This document shows positions 25,932 to 33,789 of a stretch of DNA of 64,000 bases, piece after piece. The stretch lies in assembly GCF_014203755.1 (NCBI RefSeq), contig NZ_JACHJS010000001.1, positions 5,270,001 to 5,334,000 of the forward strand. Direction: 5' to 3'. Position 1 is the first letter of the stretch. Every line of letters begins with the position of its first letter. The notes beneath the pieces were generated by a model, which saw only the letters and a list, made by a program, of their open reading frames with translations, searched no databases and had not been told where the DNA came from. Source of the stretch: Saccharothrix violaceirubra. Its GTDB lineage: Bacteria; Actinomycetota; Actinomycetes; Mycobacteriales; Pseudonocardiaceae. A program made the position numbers and the translations under genes.

Positions 25932-26362
25932 CTCACGCCGGGTGAAGGTAAATCACCTGTGAGTGCGAACTTCACCGGCGACCATTCAGCTACCCGTGGC
26001 AAGAACCGCGAAACTCCCCGATCGGTTGGACACCCCTCCGAGCACTGCGAACGTCCCAAGTGACGATCGGGTCGGGGCGGTGCGCAATGGTGACCGGGAG
26101 TCATCGGTGAACGCGCTCGCCACTCGTTCGAGCCAAGTGCACGTGCATTCAGGTCGCTGTGACCGGGGACACCATTTTCCCGATTCGGGCGTGTTTGGGC
26201 CCACATGTGAGCGGGCATCACAACTCAGCGACCCCCGCGGGCCAGTCGGGCGGTCGAGAGACACGAACCACCTTTTGCGAATACCGCGTGAAGCGGACAA
26301 CCGGCCCCGAGTAGGCTACTTTGGCCCGATCGGGGGACGTACGAGCTTGTGGGGGTTACCAA
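25932..26362. other. Intergenic region, no gene recognised
   Basis: I see no protein-like frame here; the minus-strand frame at 25928-26221 is Arg/Pro-rich and unconvincing. Composition is less GC-rich than the neighbours. The right end presumably carries the promoter of the small gene at 26363. Confidence 0.45.
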
Positions 26363-26494
26363 GTGTCACTCACGCCGATTTACGACGACCTGATGCGCGA
26401 GTTCGAAGGGATCGTCGAGGCCAGCAAGGCGGTCGAGGCCGGCCAGGAGGCGGCCGAGCCCGCCGCCGCCCAGGAGCCCGCCCAGGGCTCCTGA
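26363..26494 (+). CDS. 43-residue acidic small protein
   Basis: A short frame starts at GTG 26363 with GGGGG eight bases upstream. The predicted product begins with a structured-looking segment (SLTPIYDDLMREFEGIVEAS) and ends in an Ala/Glu/Gln/Pro-rich tail. It is too short for ordinary gene calling. The regular third-position GC, clear start signal and helical N-terminus favour a real gene; function is unknown. Confidence 0.55.
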   Translation: MSLTPIYDDLMREFEGIVEASKAVEAGQEAAEPAAAQEPAQGS

Positions 26495-26613
26495 CCGGCG
26501 TGCCGGCCGCCAGGGCCGAGAGCCAGGGCCACCGACGATCGAGCCGGACGGACCACCGGCACGACGTCGTCCGGCGGCGCCCTGATCGGGCGCCGCCGGA
26601 CGGGACGAGAAAA

Positions 26614-27588
26614 CTAGGCCGGCGGCTGGAGCAGGTCGGCCGGCACCGGCTGGTCCTGTTCCAACGCACCGAACAGCCGCAGGGCGTTGTCGCGGTCCCA
26701 CTGGACCACCGAACCGACGTCGCCGATCGTGGGCGTACCGCCCACCGGCACGGTGACGGTGTCCACGCCGCCGCCCATCGCCAACGCCATCCCGGCGAGG
26801 TGGTGCAGGTGGTCGCCGTCGGCCACCGAGATCGAATCCGTCGCCGCGAACAGCAGCGGGAACGCGCGGAACGGGTTGGCCAGCACGCTGAAGCCGGTGG
26901 CCTTCTCCGACAGCGCGGCGAGGAACTTGCGCTGGTTCTGCACGCGTTCGAGGTCCGCCCGCGCGAACGCCCGCGTCCGCACGAAACCGAGCGCCTGCGC
27001 ACCGTCCAACTCCTGGCAGCCCGGCTGGAGGTCCAGACCCGCCAGCGGGTCCTTCATGGGCTGCTCGATGCACATGTCGACGCCGCCGATCGCGTCCACG
27101 ATCCCGGCGAAGCCGCCGAAGCCGATCTCCATGTAGTGGTCGACGTACACGCCCGTCGCGCCCTCGACCGTCTGCACGAGCAACCGCGGGCCGCCGATGG
27201 CGAACGCGGCGTTGATCTTGTTCTTGCCGTTCCCCGGAATGTCCACATAGGAGTCACGCGGCACGCTCACCAGCGTCGCCTTCCCCGATCCCTCGGGGAT
27301 GTGCAGCAGCATGATCGTGTCGGTGCGCCGGCCGCCGGCGTCGCCGGTGGACAGTTGGGTCTTCTGCTCCTCGGTGAGGTCGTCCCGCGCGTCGGAACCG
27401 ACCAGCAGCCAGTTCGTACCGGGCGTGTCGGCGGGCCGACCCTCGTAGTCGGTGAGCGCGTCGATGCGCTTCAACGTCGAGTCGACGTACACCCACATTC
27501 CGATGCCGAACGCCAGCAGCACGACCAGGACGACGGCGACCACCCGGCCGACTCGCACTTTCCGCTTGGGTCGATAACCAGCGCTCAT
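26614..27588 (-). CDS. LytR-CpsA-Psr (LCP) family cell-wall ligase
   Basis: This 324-aa protein starts at the ATG with GGGAGAG upstream. It has a basic N-terminus and one membrane helix (about residues 14-34), then the extracellular LCP domain: WLLVGSDARDD, RRTDTIMLLHIP, SVPRDSYVDIPG, KINAAFAIGG and FVRTRAFARADLERVQNQRKFL. Conserved Arg and Asp residues for polyprenyl-phosphate binding are present. LCP enzymes attach glycopolymers such as arabinogalactan or teichoic acids to peptidoglycan. Confidence 0.92.
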   Translation of the reverse strand: MSAGYRPKRKVRVGRVVAVVLVVLLAFGIGMWVYVDSTLKRIDALTDYEGRPADTPGTNWLLVGSDARDDLTEEQKTQLSTGDAGGRRTDTIMLLHIPEGSGKATLVSVPRDSYVDIPGNGKNKINAAFAIGGPRLLVQTVEGATGVYVDHYMEIGFGGFAGIVDAIGGVDMCIEQPMKDPLAGLDLQPGCQELDGAQALGFVRTRAFARADLERVQNQRKFLAALSEKATGFSVLANPFRAFPLLFAATDSISVADGDHLHHLAGMALAMGGGVDTVTVPVGGTPTIGDVGSVVQWDRDNALRLFGALEQDQPVPADLLQPPA

Positions 27589-27650
27589 CCACTCTCCCGT
27601 GTCGAGGTCTACACACCAACAGACGTGTGGTGGCGAAAGTGGTTGCCACC

Positions 27651-28040
27651 CTAATGGGACGGCGGGCGCACCAGCGCGTCGAGCAGCCGGTCCAACTCGG
27701 CCTCCGGGTCGGCGGTCAGACCGGTGTGCGCGGGCGAGGTCTGCACGATCGTGCTGCGCGGCGCCGTGAGCCACCGGAACCGCTGCCCGACCGTCGTGCG
27801 CGACACCGGCCCGGCGGCCGACAGGCCGTCGCAGGACGCCGTGAGGTGCGACAAGCTGCTCCTGAGGATCTCGACGTCCAGGAACGGGTCCAGCGCCCGT
27901 ACGCGGTCCTCGTCCACGTGCACGCGTGCGCCCAGGAAGCCCAACGGCGCGCAGTAGACCAGGACGCCGACGTTGACGAACTCGCCGCGTTCCTGCCGGG
28001 GCACGGCCCGCACCACGGCGTACTCAAACACGTGCGACAC
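27651..28040 (-). CDS. DUF3037 family protein
   Basis: This 129-aa protein starts at the GTG at 28040 and shows the DUF3037 pattern HVFEYAVVRAVPRQERGEFVNVGVLVYC, then LSHLTASCDG and QRFRWLTAPRSTIVQTSPAHTG near the C-terminus. It overlaps the HipA-like kinase gene by 17 bp. DUF3037/HipA-like pairs recur in bacteria. The biochemical role is unknown; a partner or antagonist of the kinase-like protein is a reasonable guess. Confidence 0.85.
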   Translation of the reverse strand: MSHVFEYAVVRAVPRQERGEFVNVGVLVYCAPLGFLGARVHVDEDRVRALDPFLDVEILRSSLSHLTASCDGLSAAGPVSRTTVGQRFRWLTAPRSTIVQTSPAHTGLTADPEAELDRLLDALVRPPSH

Positions 28041-28806
28041 GGGCGGCCTCCAGCTCGTCGACCCAGGTGCGATCGGCCAGGCGTGCCGCGAAGAACCGCT
28101 CGTAGGCGGCACGCGGTTCGGCGAACACCTCGTCCTGTGCGAGCCACTCGTCGGGCACCAGGGCGAGCACCTCGCGCACCAGCTCGGGCGTGACGCGGGC
28201 GGCCAGTTCGGCGTCCACGCCGGCGAGCGGACCGGCGAACGGCAGCATCAGGTGGTCGGCCGCATCGAACCGGTACTTCGCCGCCGGGAAGCGCTCGGGA
28301 TTCCACGAGTGGTGGAAGTACAGCGAGGCGCCGTGGTCGATCAGCCACAGGTCGCGGTGCCACAGCAGGGTGTTGGGGTTACGCCAGCTCCGGTCGACGT
28401 TGAGCGTCAACGCGTCCAGCCACAGCAACCGCGTCGCGTCCTCGACGGACGGGTCGCGCACCACCGGGTTGTAGTCGAACGAGCCGGGCAGGTAGTCCAG
28501 GCCGAGGTTGACTCCGCCGCTGGCCCGCAGCAGCTCCTGCACCTCCTGGTCCGGCTCGGCCCGCGCGAGTTCCGGGTCGAGGTCGACCAGCACGATCTCG
28601 GGCACCCGGAAGTCCAGGCGTCGGGCCAGTTCGCCGACGACGATCTCGGCGATCAACGCCTTCACGCCCTGACCCGCGCCCCGGAACTTGAGCACGTACA
28701 TGCCGAGGTCGTCCGCCTCGACCAGGCCGGGCAGCGAGCCGCCTTCGCGGAAGGGCGTGACGTACCGGGTGGCCGCGACCCTGCGCAGCCCGTTCGTGGA
28801 GTTCAC
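28024..28806 (-). CDS. HipA-like kinase-fold protein
   Basis: This 260-aa protein has the HipA/PI3-like kinase layout in reduced form: a nucleotide-binding start (YVLKFRGAGQGVKALIAEIVVGELARRL), then a catalytic-loop-like stretch (DALTLNVDRSWRNPNTLLW) and metal-binding LWLIDHGASLYFHH. Catalytic Asp and Asn (DR..NPN) and the D of IDHG are present, so it may be active. It lacks the N-terminal HipB-interacting region of classical HipA. It overlaps DUF3037 and is divergent from the NACHT gene, with only 63 bp between the start codons. Confidence 0.85.
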   Translation of the reverse strand: MNSTNGLRRVAATRYVTPFREGGSLPGLVEADDLGMYVLKFRGAGQGVKALIAEIVVGELARRLDFRVPEIVLVDLDPELARAEPDQEVQELLRASGGVNLGLDYLPGSFDYNPVVRDPSVEDATRLLWLDALTLNVDRSWRNPNTLLWHRDLWLIDHGASLYFHHSWNPERFPAAKYRFDAADHLMLPFAGPLAGVDAELAARVTPELVREVLALVPDEWLAQDEVFAEPRAAYERFFAARLADRTWVDELEAARVARV

Positions 28807-28869
28807 GCGGGCATCATCGCCGCCGAACCGTGATCCGCGCCAACGGGTTCACGCCGTACCCTCGCGCCC

Positions 28870-31698
28870 GTGCGACGAGACCCGGCCATCAGCCTGCGCG
28901 GCGCCTTGCAAATCCTCGGCCACCACGACCGGCCGTGGTTGGACAGGCTGAACAACGTCCTTGGTGGGGCGATCCTGGCCAGCGGCTTCACCCCGGCCGC
29001 GATCTGGGGGTGGGTGGACCAGAAGAACGAGGCCGTGGGGCTGTTACGCAACGCCGTGGACGGGGTTTCGGACCGGATTCTGGGTACGCGTGGCTACGAG
29101 CGCCACGAGCTGTGCGGGGCCGCCCACACCGCCATCGTGATCGCCGCGTACTTCGACCTGCTGCACGAGCAGTTGGGCCGTGACTACGAACTCGCCGAGC
29201 TGACCGACGCGGACAAACTGCGGTTGGCCGCGGGCGAGTCCACGGACAGCCTGATCCGCCACCTCTACAAGTCGAATGTCCCGGCCCCGTCCGCCCTGAC
29301 GGGGTTCGAAGAGAACGTCGACCTTGTCGGGCTGTGGGCCGAGCCGCTCACCCCCGCCGTCGAGCGGTTCCTGGACCGTGATCTCCACGCGACGCCGGTG
29401 AAGGTCGCGGTCGGTGACCGGTACCGCTCGTACTTCACGGAACTGGCCGCGACCGTGCCGGAGTTCCGGGTGTGGTCCGACCTCGGCGAGCACGCCGCGA
29501 CCCGTTCGGCGTTGAGGCGACTCGAAGAGCTTCTCACCGTCACGACGACCGAATCGCCGCGTGATCTGCGTGCGGTGATCCGCGACGTCAACCATTCGGA
29601 GTTGACCCGACGGGTCGTCGACGTGAATACCGAGGGGTACGGAATCGATGCGGTGTTCCCGACCGTGGAGGACATCTTCGTCATGCCGCGCTTCCGCGCC
29701 GTCGGGCGTTCGTCACCCGATGACCTGGAACTGGTGCTGGCGCGGCACTTCAGCACCCCGAACGCGACCCGTCGACCGCTGCTCCTGCTCGGCCATCCCG
29801 GTGCGGGCAAGTCCCTGATCACCAAAATCATCGCGGCTCGGCTGCCGAGCGAAAGGTTCACGGCGGTCCGCGTCCCACTGCGGCACGTCGACGCGAACAC
29901 CACCATCACGAACCAGGTCCGACAAGCATTGACCGCGGCCACGCACGGACGCGTCCCGTGGCCGGACCTCGTGGACCAGAGCGCGGACGTCATCCGCGTC
30001 CTGCTCCTCGACGGACTCGACGAGCTGCTCCAGGCCACCACCGACGACCGGTCCGGGTATCTGCACGACATCGTGGAGTTCCAGCGGGTCGAAGCAGCGA
30101 TGGGTCATCCCGTCGCGGTCGTCGTCACCTCGCGGACACTGGTCGCCGATCGGCTGCGCATCCCGGGCGCCACACCGGTCCTGAACCTGGAGGAGTTCGA
30201 CGCCGACCGGATTCGGGACTGGGTCCGGCGGTGGAACGCGGTGAACTTCGACCTCCCGTTCAGCGCCGAACTCGCGCTCCGCCACGAGGACCTGGCCGGA
30301 CATCCGTTGCTGTTGCTCATGCTCGCGCTGTACTACGCCGACCCGACCGTGTCGCGCGATGAGGAACTGTCGACCACCGAGCTGTACGAACGCCTCTTCG
30401 TCACGTATGCCCGCCGCGAGGTCACCAAGCAGGCCGGACGCGTGCTGTCGGAGGGGCAACTCGCCGAGTCGGCCAGGGATCAGGTGACCCGGCTGTCCAC
30501 GGCCGCGCTCGGCATGTTCAACCGGGGACGGCAGGACATCACCGAGGCGGACCTGAGCGCCGATCTCAAAGCACTGGACCGGATCGACACCTCGGGTGAG
30601 CGGGTACTGGCCGAGTTCTTCTTCGTCCACGCCCCCGAGGCCCAGGTCGGTGAGACCCGACGCGGGTACGAGTTCGTCCACGCCACCTTCGGCGAGTATC
30701 TGGTGGCGGCACGGGTGGTCGACGTCCTGCGTGATGTGGCGGAAGGCGCATACGGGCGCCGCAAGGTGCACGATCCCGAAGACGACCTCCTTCGCGCAAT
30801 GCTGTCACACCAGCCTTTATGCATCCGCGAACCGGTCCTGGAATTCGCCCGCGACCTGCTCTCAGTCCTGGACGAGGACGAGTTGGATCGCATCCGCCGG
30901 ACCCTGGAGACTCTGCTGCGGTGCTACCGCACCAGACCGCCGGCCCGCGCTCACACCGACTACTCGCCGCAAGAACCAGATCTGCTTCGCGAGATGGCAA
31001 CCTACGCCGCGAATCTGGTGCTCTTGCGCGTGCACGGCCCATTCGAACCGCCCAGGGCAGACAAACTCGGCATCACCTGGCCGGATCTGGTCAACCTGTG
31101 GCGGGCGGCGTTGACATCCGACAACTACCTGGCGATGCTGGATGCACTCTCGCTCAAGGGAGGGAATTTGGTACGGTTCAGCCCGCTTCAGCACGCGGGC
31201 TCGTTGTTCACCGACGTCAAGCACGCACGGCTGACCGGTGATCGCAGTCGGGAATCGCTGCTGCGCACAGGGCTGGCGCTGAATTTCGCGGCCTCTTACC
31301 TGGTCATCGACACCGACGACGGGGAGGCCGCTTTCGAGTGGACCCAGCACTTCCTCTCCTGGCTCGACGCGGCAAAAATCCGCCCCTGGGACGAGATCCC
31401 GAATTTGATCACCTGCCCGCCACCGCCCACTATGACCGTCGAAGAAATCCGTCAACACGCCGACCGCGCACTCGCCGTAGTCGAGAACCGGAAGAGTTCG
31501 TGGCCGCCCGACTATTCCGAACAGCTTTCCACCTGGTCAAAGAATCTGAAGAAGGCCGAACCAATACGATATACAGGCCTGTACTTCACCTTTCAGATGA
31601 CCAGAACTTTCGGTCGCATCCCAGAAGATACATTCGAGTTCACGAGAGTGATCGGGCCGCAGCGAGCACAGGAAGATATCCCAAGCGCTGACCTTTAG
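28870..31698 (+). CDS. NACHT-domain NTPase with helical N-terminus (candidate antiphage protein)
   Basis: This 942-aa STAND NTPase has an N-terminal all-helical domain (about residues 8-130: LRGALQILG, GGAILASG, DQKNEAVGLLRNAV, AHTAIVIAAYF) that I recognise as close to the NNH7 type. The NACHT module follows: Walker A GHPGAGKS (about 308-315), Walker B LLLDGLDELL (about 378-387), sensor VVVTSR and the downstream helical part including FVHATFGEYLVA. The C-terminal 250 residues are repeat-like and may be the sensor. Bacterial NACHT proteins defend against phage. No effector gene is adjacent, so the NNH domain may itself be the effector or a scaffold. The 3' end is noticeably less GC-rich, a sign of transfer. 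Confidence 0.88.
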   Translation: MRRDPAISLRGALQILGHHDRPWLDRLNNVLGGAILASGFTPAAIWGWVDQKNEAVGLLRNAVDGVSDRILGTRGYERHELCGAAHTAIVIAAYFDLLHEQLGRDYELAELTDADKLRLAAGESTDSLIRHLYKSNVPAPSALTGFEENVDLVGLWAEPLTPAVERFLDRDLHATPVKVAVGDRYRSYFTELAATVPEFRVWSDLGEHAATRSALRRLEELLTVTTTESPRDLRAVIRDVNHSELTRRVVDVNTEGYGIDAVFPTVEDIFVMPRFRAVGRSSPDDLELVLARHFSTPNATRRPLLLLGHPGAGKSLITKIIAARLPSERFTAVRVPLRHVDANTTITNQVRQALTAATHGRVPWPDLVDQSADVIRVLLLDGLDELLQATTDDRSGYLHDIVEFQRVEAAMGHPVAVVVTSRTLVADRLRIPGATPVLNLEEFDADRIRDWVRRWNAVNFDLPFSAELALRHEDLAGHPLLLLMLALYYADPTVSRDEELSTTELYERLFVTYARREVTKQAGRVLSEGQLAESARDQVTRLSTAALGMFNRGRQDITEADLSADLKALDRIDTSGERVLAEFFFVHAPEAQVGETRRGYEFVHATFGEYLVAARVVDVLRDVAEGAYGRRKVHDPEDDLLRAMLSHQPLCIREPVLEFARDLLSVLDEDELDRIRRTLETLLRCYRTRPPARAHTDYSPQEPDLLREMATYAANLVLLRVHGPFEPPRADKLGITWPDLVNLWRAALTSDNYLAMLDALSLKGGNLVRFSPLQHAGSLFTDVKHARLTGDRSRESLLRTGLALNFAASYLVIDTDDGEAAFEWTQHFLSWLDAAKIRPWDEIPNLITCPPPPTMTVEEIRQHADRALAVVENRKSSWPPDYSEQLSTWSKNLKKAEPIRYTGLYFTFQMTRTFGRIPEDTFEFTRVIGPQRAQEDIPSADL

Positions 31699-32374
31699 CA
31701 TTTGGGTGGTACGAGGAGATGACAGGGAACTTCACGCCGTTGATCCAGGGCGACGGGCCGCACAGGCCGTGGCCGGCGAAGGTCGTCCGCACGTCGCCGA
31801 AAGTGAAACCGGCCGCGAGAGACCGAGCCTCGATCACGGCGTTCAACCGGTCCGCCGCCGAGTTCAACGCCGCGCGCTCGGCCTTGCTCAACGAACAAGC
31901 CCCGGTCGGCTCGAACAGGTGGGGATAGCCCAGCACCACGACCTTCGCCGGGGTGGTGGCGCGGAGTTTCGAGTACAGGCGGTCCAAGCGCCCAGGCAGG
32001 GTCTCAGCCGTCAGCTTGTTCGCCTTGTCGACCGCCTTCAGGCACGACTTCTCGCTCTGCAACGTGCACGTGGTCATCACGTCCGCGAAGCCGATGTCGT
32101 TGCCACCGACCGTCAAAGTCACCAACGTCGCCGCCGGGGTGATCGACTTCAACTGACTCTCCACGGACTTCGCCGTCGCCCCCGAGCACGCCGCCATCAC
32201 GAACGACGCATGGATCTGCTTGGCGTACAAAGCCCCGTAAGCGTTCGAACTCCGGTCGCACGAATCGCGCGACGCCCCGGTGCCGGCCGCGTAGGAGTCT
32301 CCCAACGCGACCAGCTCCGGGGCGATCGGTGCGGGTACCAGGGCCAGCATCAGCACGGCAGCCATCAGGTTCAT
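31640..32374 (-). CDS. Secreted SGNH/GDSL esterase
   Basis: This 244-aa protein has a short hydrophobic N-terminus (MNLMAAVLMLALVPAPIA) likely acting as a signal peptide. It has block I LVALGDSYAAGTGA with the catalytic Ser, the oxyanion Gly in ACSGATAKS, block III TVGGNDIGF, and catalytic Asp/His-type SSYHPNAKG near the C-terminus. Paired cysteines (SRDSCDRSS, TTCTL..SCL, ACSLS..GLCG) suit an extracellular enzyme. It probably hydrolyses lipid or carbohydrate esters. Its last 59 bp overlap the 3' end of the convergent NACHT gene. Confidence 0.9.
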   Translation of the reverse strand: MNLMAAVLMLALVPAPIAPELVALGDSYAAGTGASRDSCDRSSNAYGALYAKQIHASFVMAACSGATAKSVESQLKSITPAATLVTLTVGGNDIGFADVMTTCTLQSEKSCLKAVDKANKLTAETLPGRLDRLYSKLRATTPAKVVVLGYPHLFEPTGACSLSKAERAALNSAADRLNAVIEARSLAAGFTFGDVRTTFAGHGLCGPSPWINGVKFPVISSYHPNAKGQRLGYLPVLAAARSLS

Positions 32375-32415
32375 GCCACCTGACCTACCACTGTGGACGG
32401 TGCCGGCCGAGAAAG

Positions 32416-33519
32416 TTAACCCTTCAGTGCGACACAGACCGGGATCGGGGCGGTGAACGTGCTCGCGAGCTTCACCCGGCCCGAGCCCTGGTCGACCGTG
32501 AACGTAGTGACCGTGTTCGAGTTCTGGTTCGACGCGAACAGCAGCTTGCCCGAGGCGTCCAACGCCAGGTGTCGGGGGAACTTGCCGCCGACGGGCGTGG
32601 TCTCCAGCAGCTTCACCGTGTCGCCCTCGACACTGAAGACCGCGATGCTGTCATGACCCCGGTTCGACACGTAGACGAACCGGCCGTCGGCCGACACCAG
32701 CACCTCCGCCGGGTAGTTGCGCGGGTTCGCCGGAGTGCCCGAGGGCACGGTCGGCAGCTTCGCCAGCGGCGTGAGCACGCCGTTCGCGTACGACGCCACG
32801 ACCAGGGTCGAGTCCAGTTCGTTCGCGATGTAGGCGTACTGACCGTTGGGGTGGAACGCCAGGTGCCGGGGGCCGGCACCGGGTTGCACGCGGGCCGTGC
32901 TCACGGGCGTCAGCTTCCCGCCCGCCAGCCGGTACGTGTACACCGAGTCCGTGCCCAGGTCGACGGCCAGCACGTACTCGCGCCGCGGGTCGACCACGAC
33001 CTGGTGCGCGTGCGGCCCGGCCTGCCGGGACTGGTCGGGGCCGGAGCCCTGGTGGCGCACGTGGTCGGTGCGGTCGCCGAGGCTGCCGTCCGCCTTGATC
33101 GGGTTGACCGACACGCTGCCCGAGCTGTAGTTGGCCGAGATCACGTGCCCCTGGAACACCACCAGGTGGCACGGGTCGCCGCCGCCGGTCGGCTTGGTGT
33201 TGAGCACGCGGGGCGTCGCGCCGTCGAGGGACACCGCGGTCACGGCGCCTTGAGGCGATTCGTTCACCGCATAAAGCCGGTTGCCCTCGACCACCACGAA
33301 CGACGGGTTGGCCACGTTGGAGATCACGCCCGTGGAGCGGACGCGGCCGGTGGTCCGGTCGGCGACGCCGATCCCGATGCCCTTCCCGCCGCCACTCCAC
33401 GTGGTGTACGTGCCCAGGTAGACCCGGTACTCGGCTTGCGCCTGCGCGACACCCTCGGTCATCAGCAATCCCGCTCCCACACCGGCCGCTCCGAGGAACC
33501 GCCGCCTGTTCACCACCAT
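32416..33519 (-). CDS. Tat-exported lactonase-family beta-propeller
   Basis: This 367-aa protein starts at the ATG preceded by GGAGGCGAC. It carries a twin-arginine signal (RRRFLGAAGVGAGLL) and then repeated propeller blades (VYLGTYTTWSGGGKGIGI; FVYVSNRGHDSIAVFSV; LLFASNQNSNTVTTF). It resembles the 6-phosphogluconolactonase-type seven-bladed propeller family. Because it is exported, a role in cytoplasmic pentose-phosphate metabolism is unlikely. Substrate unknown. Confidence 0.9.
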   Translation of the reverse strand: MVVNRRRFLGAAGVGAGLLMTEGVAQAQAEYRVYLGTYTTWSGGGKGIGIGVADRTTGRVRSTGVISNVANPSFVVVEGNRLYAVNESPQGAVTAVSLDGATPRVLNTKPTGGGDPCHLVVFQGHVISANYSSGSVSVNPIKADGSLGDRTDHVRHQGSGPDQSRQAGPHAHQVVVDPRREYVLAVDLGTDSVYTYRLAGGKLTPVSTARVQPGAGPRHLAFHPNGQYAYIANELDSTLVVASYANGVLTPLAKLPTVPSGTPANPRNYPAEVLVSADGRFVYVSNRGHDSIAVFSVEGDTVKLLETTPVGGKFPRHLALDASGKLLFASNQNSNTVTTFTVDQGSGRVKLASTFTAPIPVCVALKG

Positions 33520-33789
33520 GTCGCCTCCGGACAATCCGGGGGGCATCCAGAGAGGTCTACCCTGACCCAGATACCGGCGATCATGCAAGAGGCGCAACAG
33601 ATATTGCGCTCAGCGCAACGCGTGGCCGTGGGACGACCGGCCGAGCGCGGTCGCCGGATCGTACGCCGACCCAAGACCCGGCCGTCACGCAATGTATCGC
33701 CGCAGAACCATCCGATTGCGCAATGAACAAGCCCACTGCGCAATGCCTGACGGATGAAATCGCCGACCAAAGCCCTTTAGCCTGGTGAC
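33520..33789. promoter_or_regulatory. Divergent promoter region of rocD with TTGCGCAA-like dyads
   Basis: The 270-bp gap contains a perfect palindrome TTGCGCT-C-AGCGCAA (33604-33618), a second perfect palindrome ATTGCGCAAT (33715-33724), and half sites CACGCAATG (33686) and TGCGCAATG (33737). The spacing and sequence suit an Lrp/AsnC-type regulator, which commonly controls ornithine aminotransferase; no such gene is in the immediate neighbourhood. The regulator identity is inferred. Confidence 0.6.

Noticed and set aside
25928-26221. 97-codon minus-strand frame
   Set aside because: Low-complexity Arg/Pro/Ser composition, no start signal, no family resemblance.
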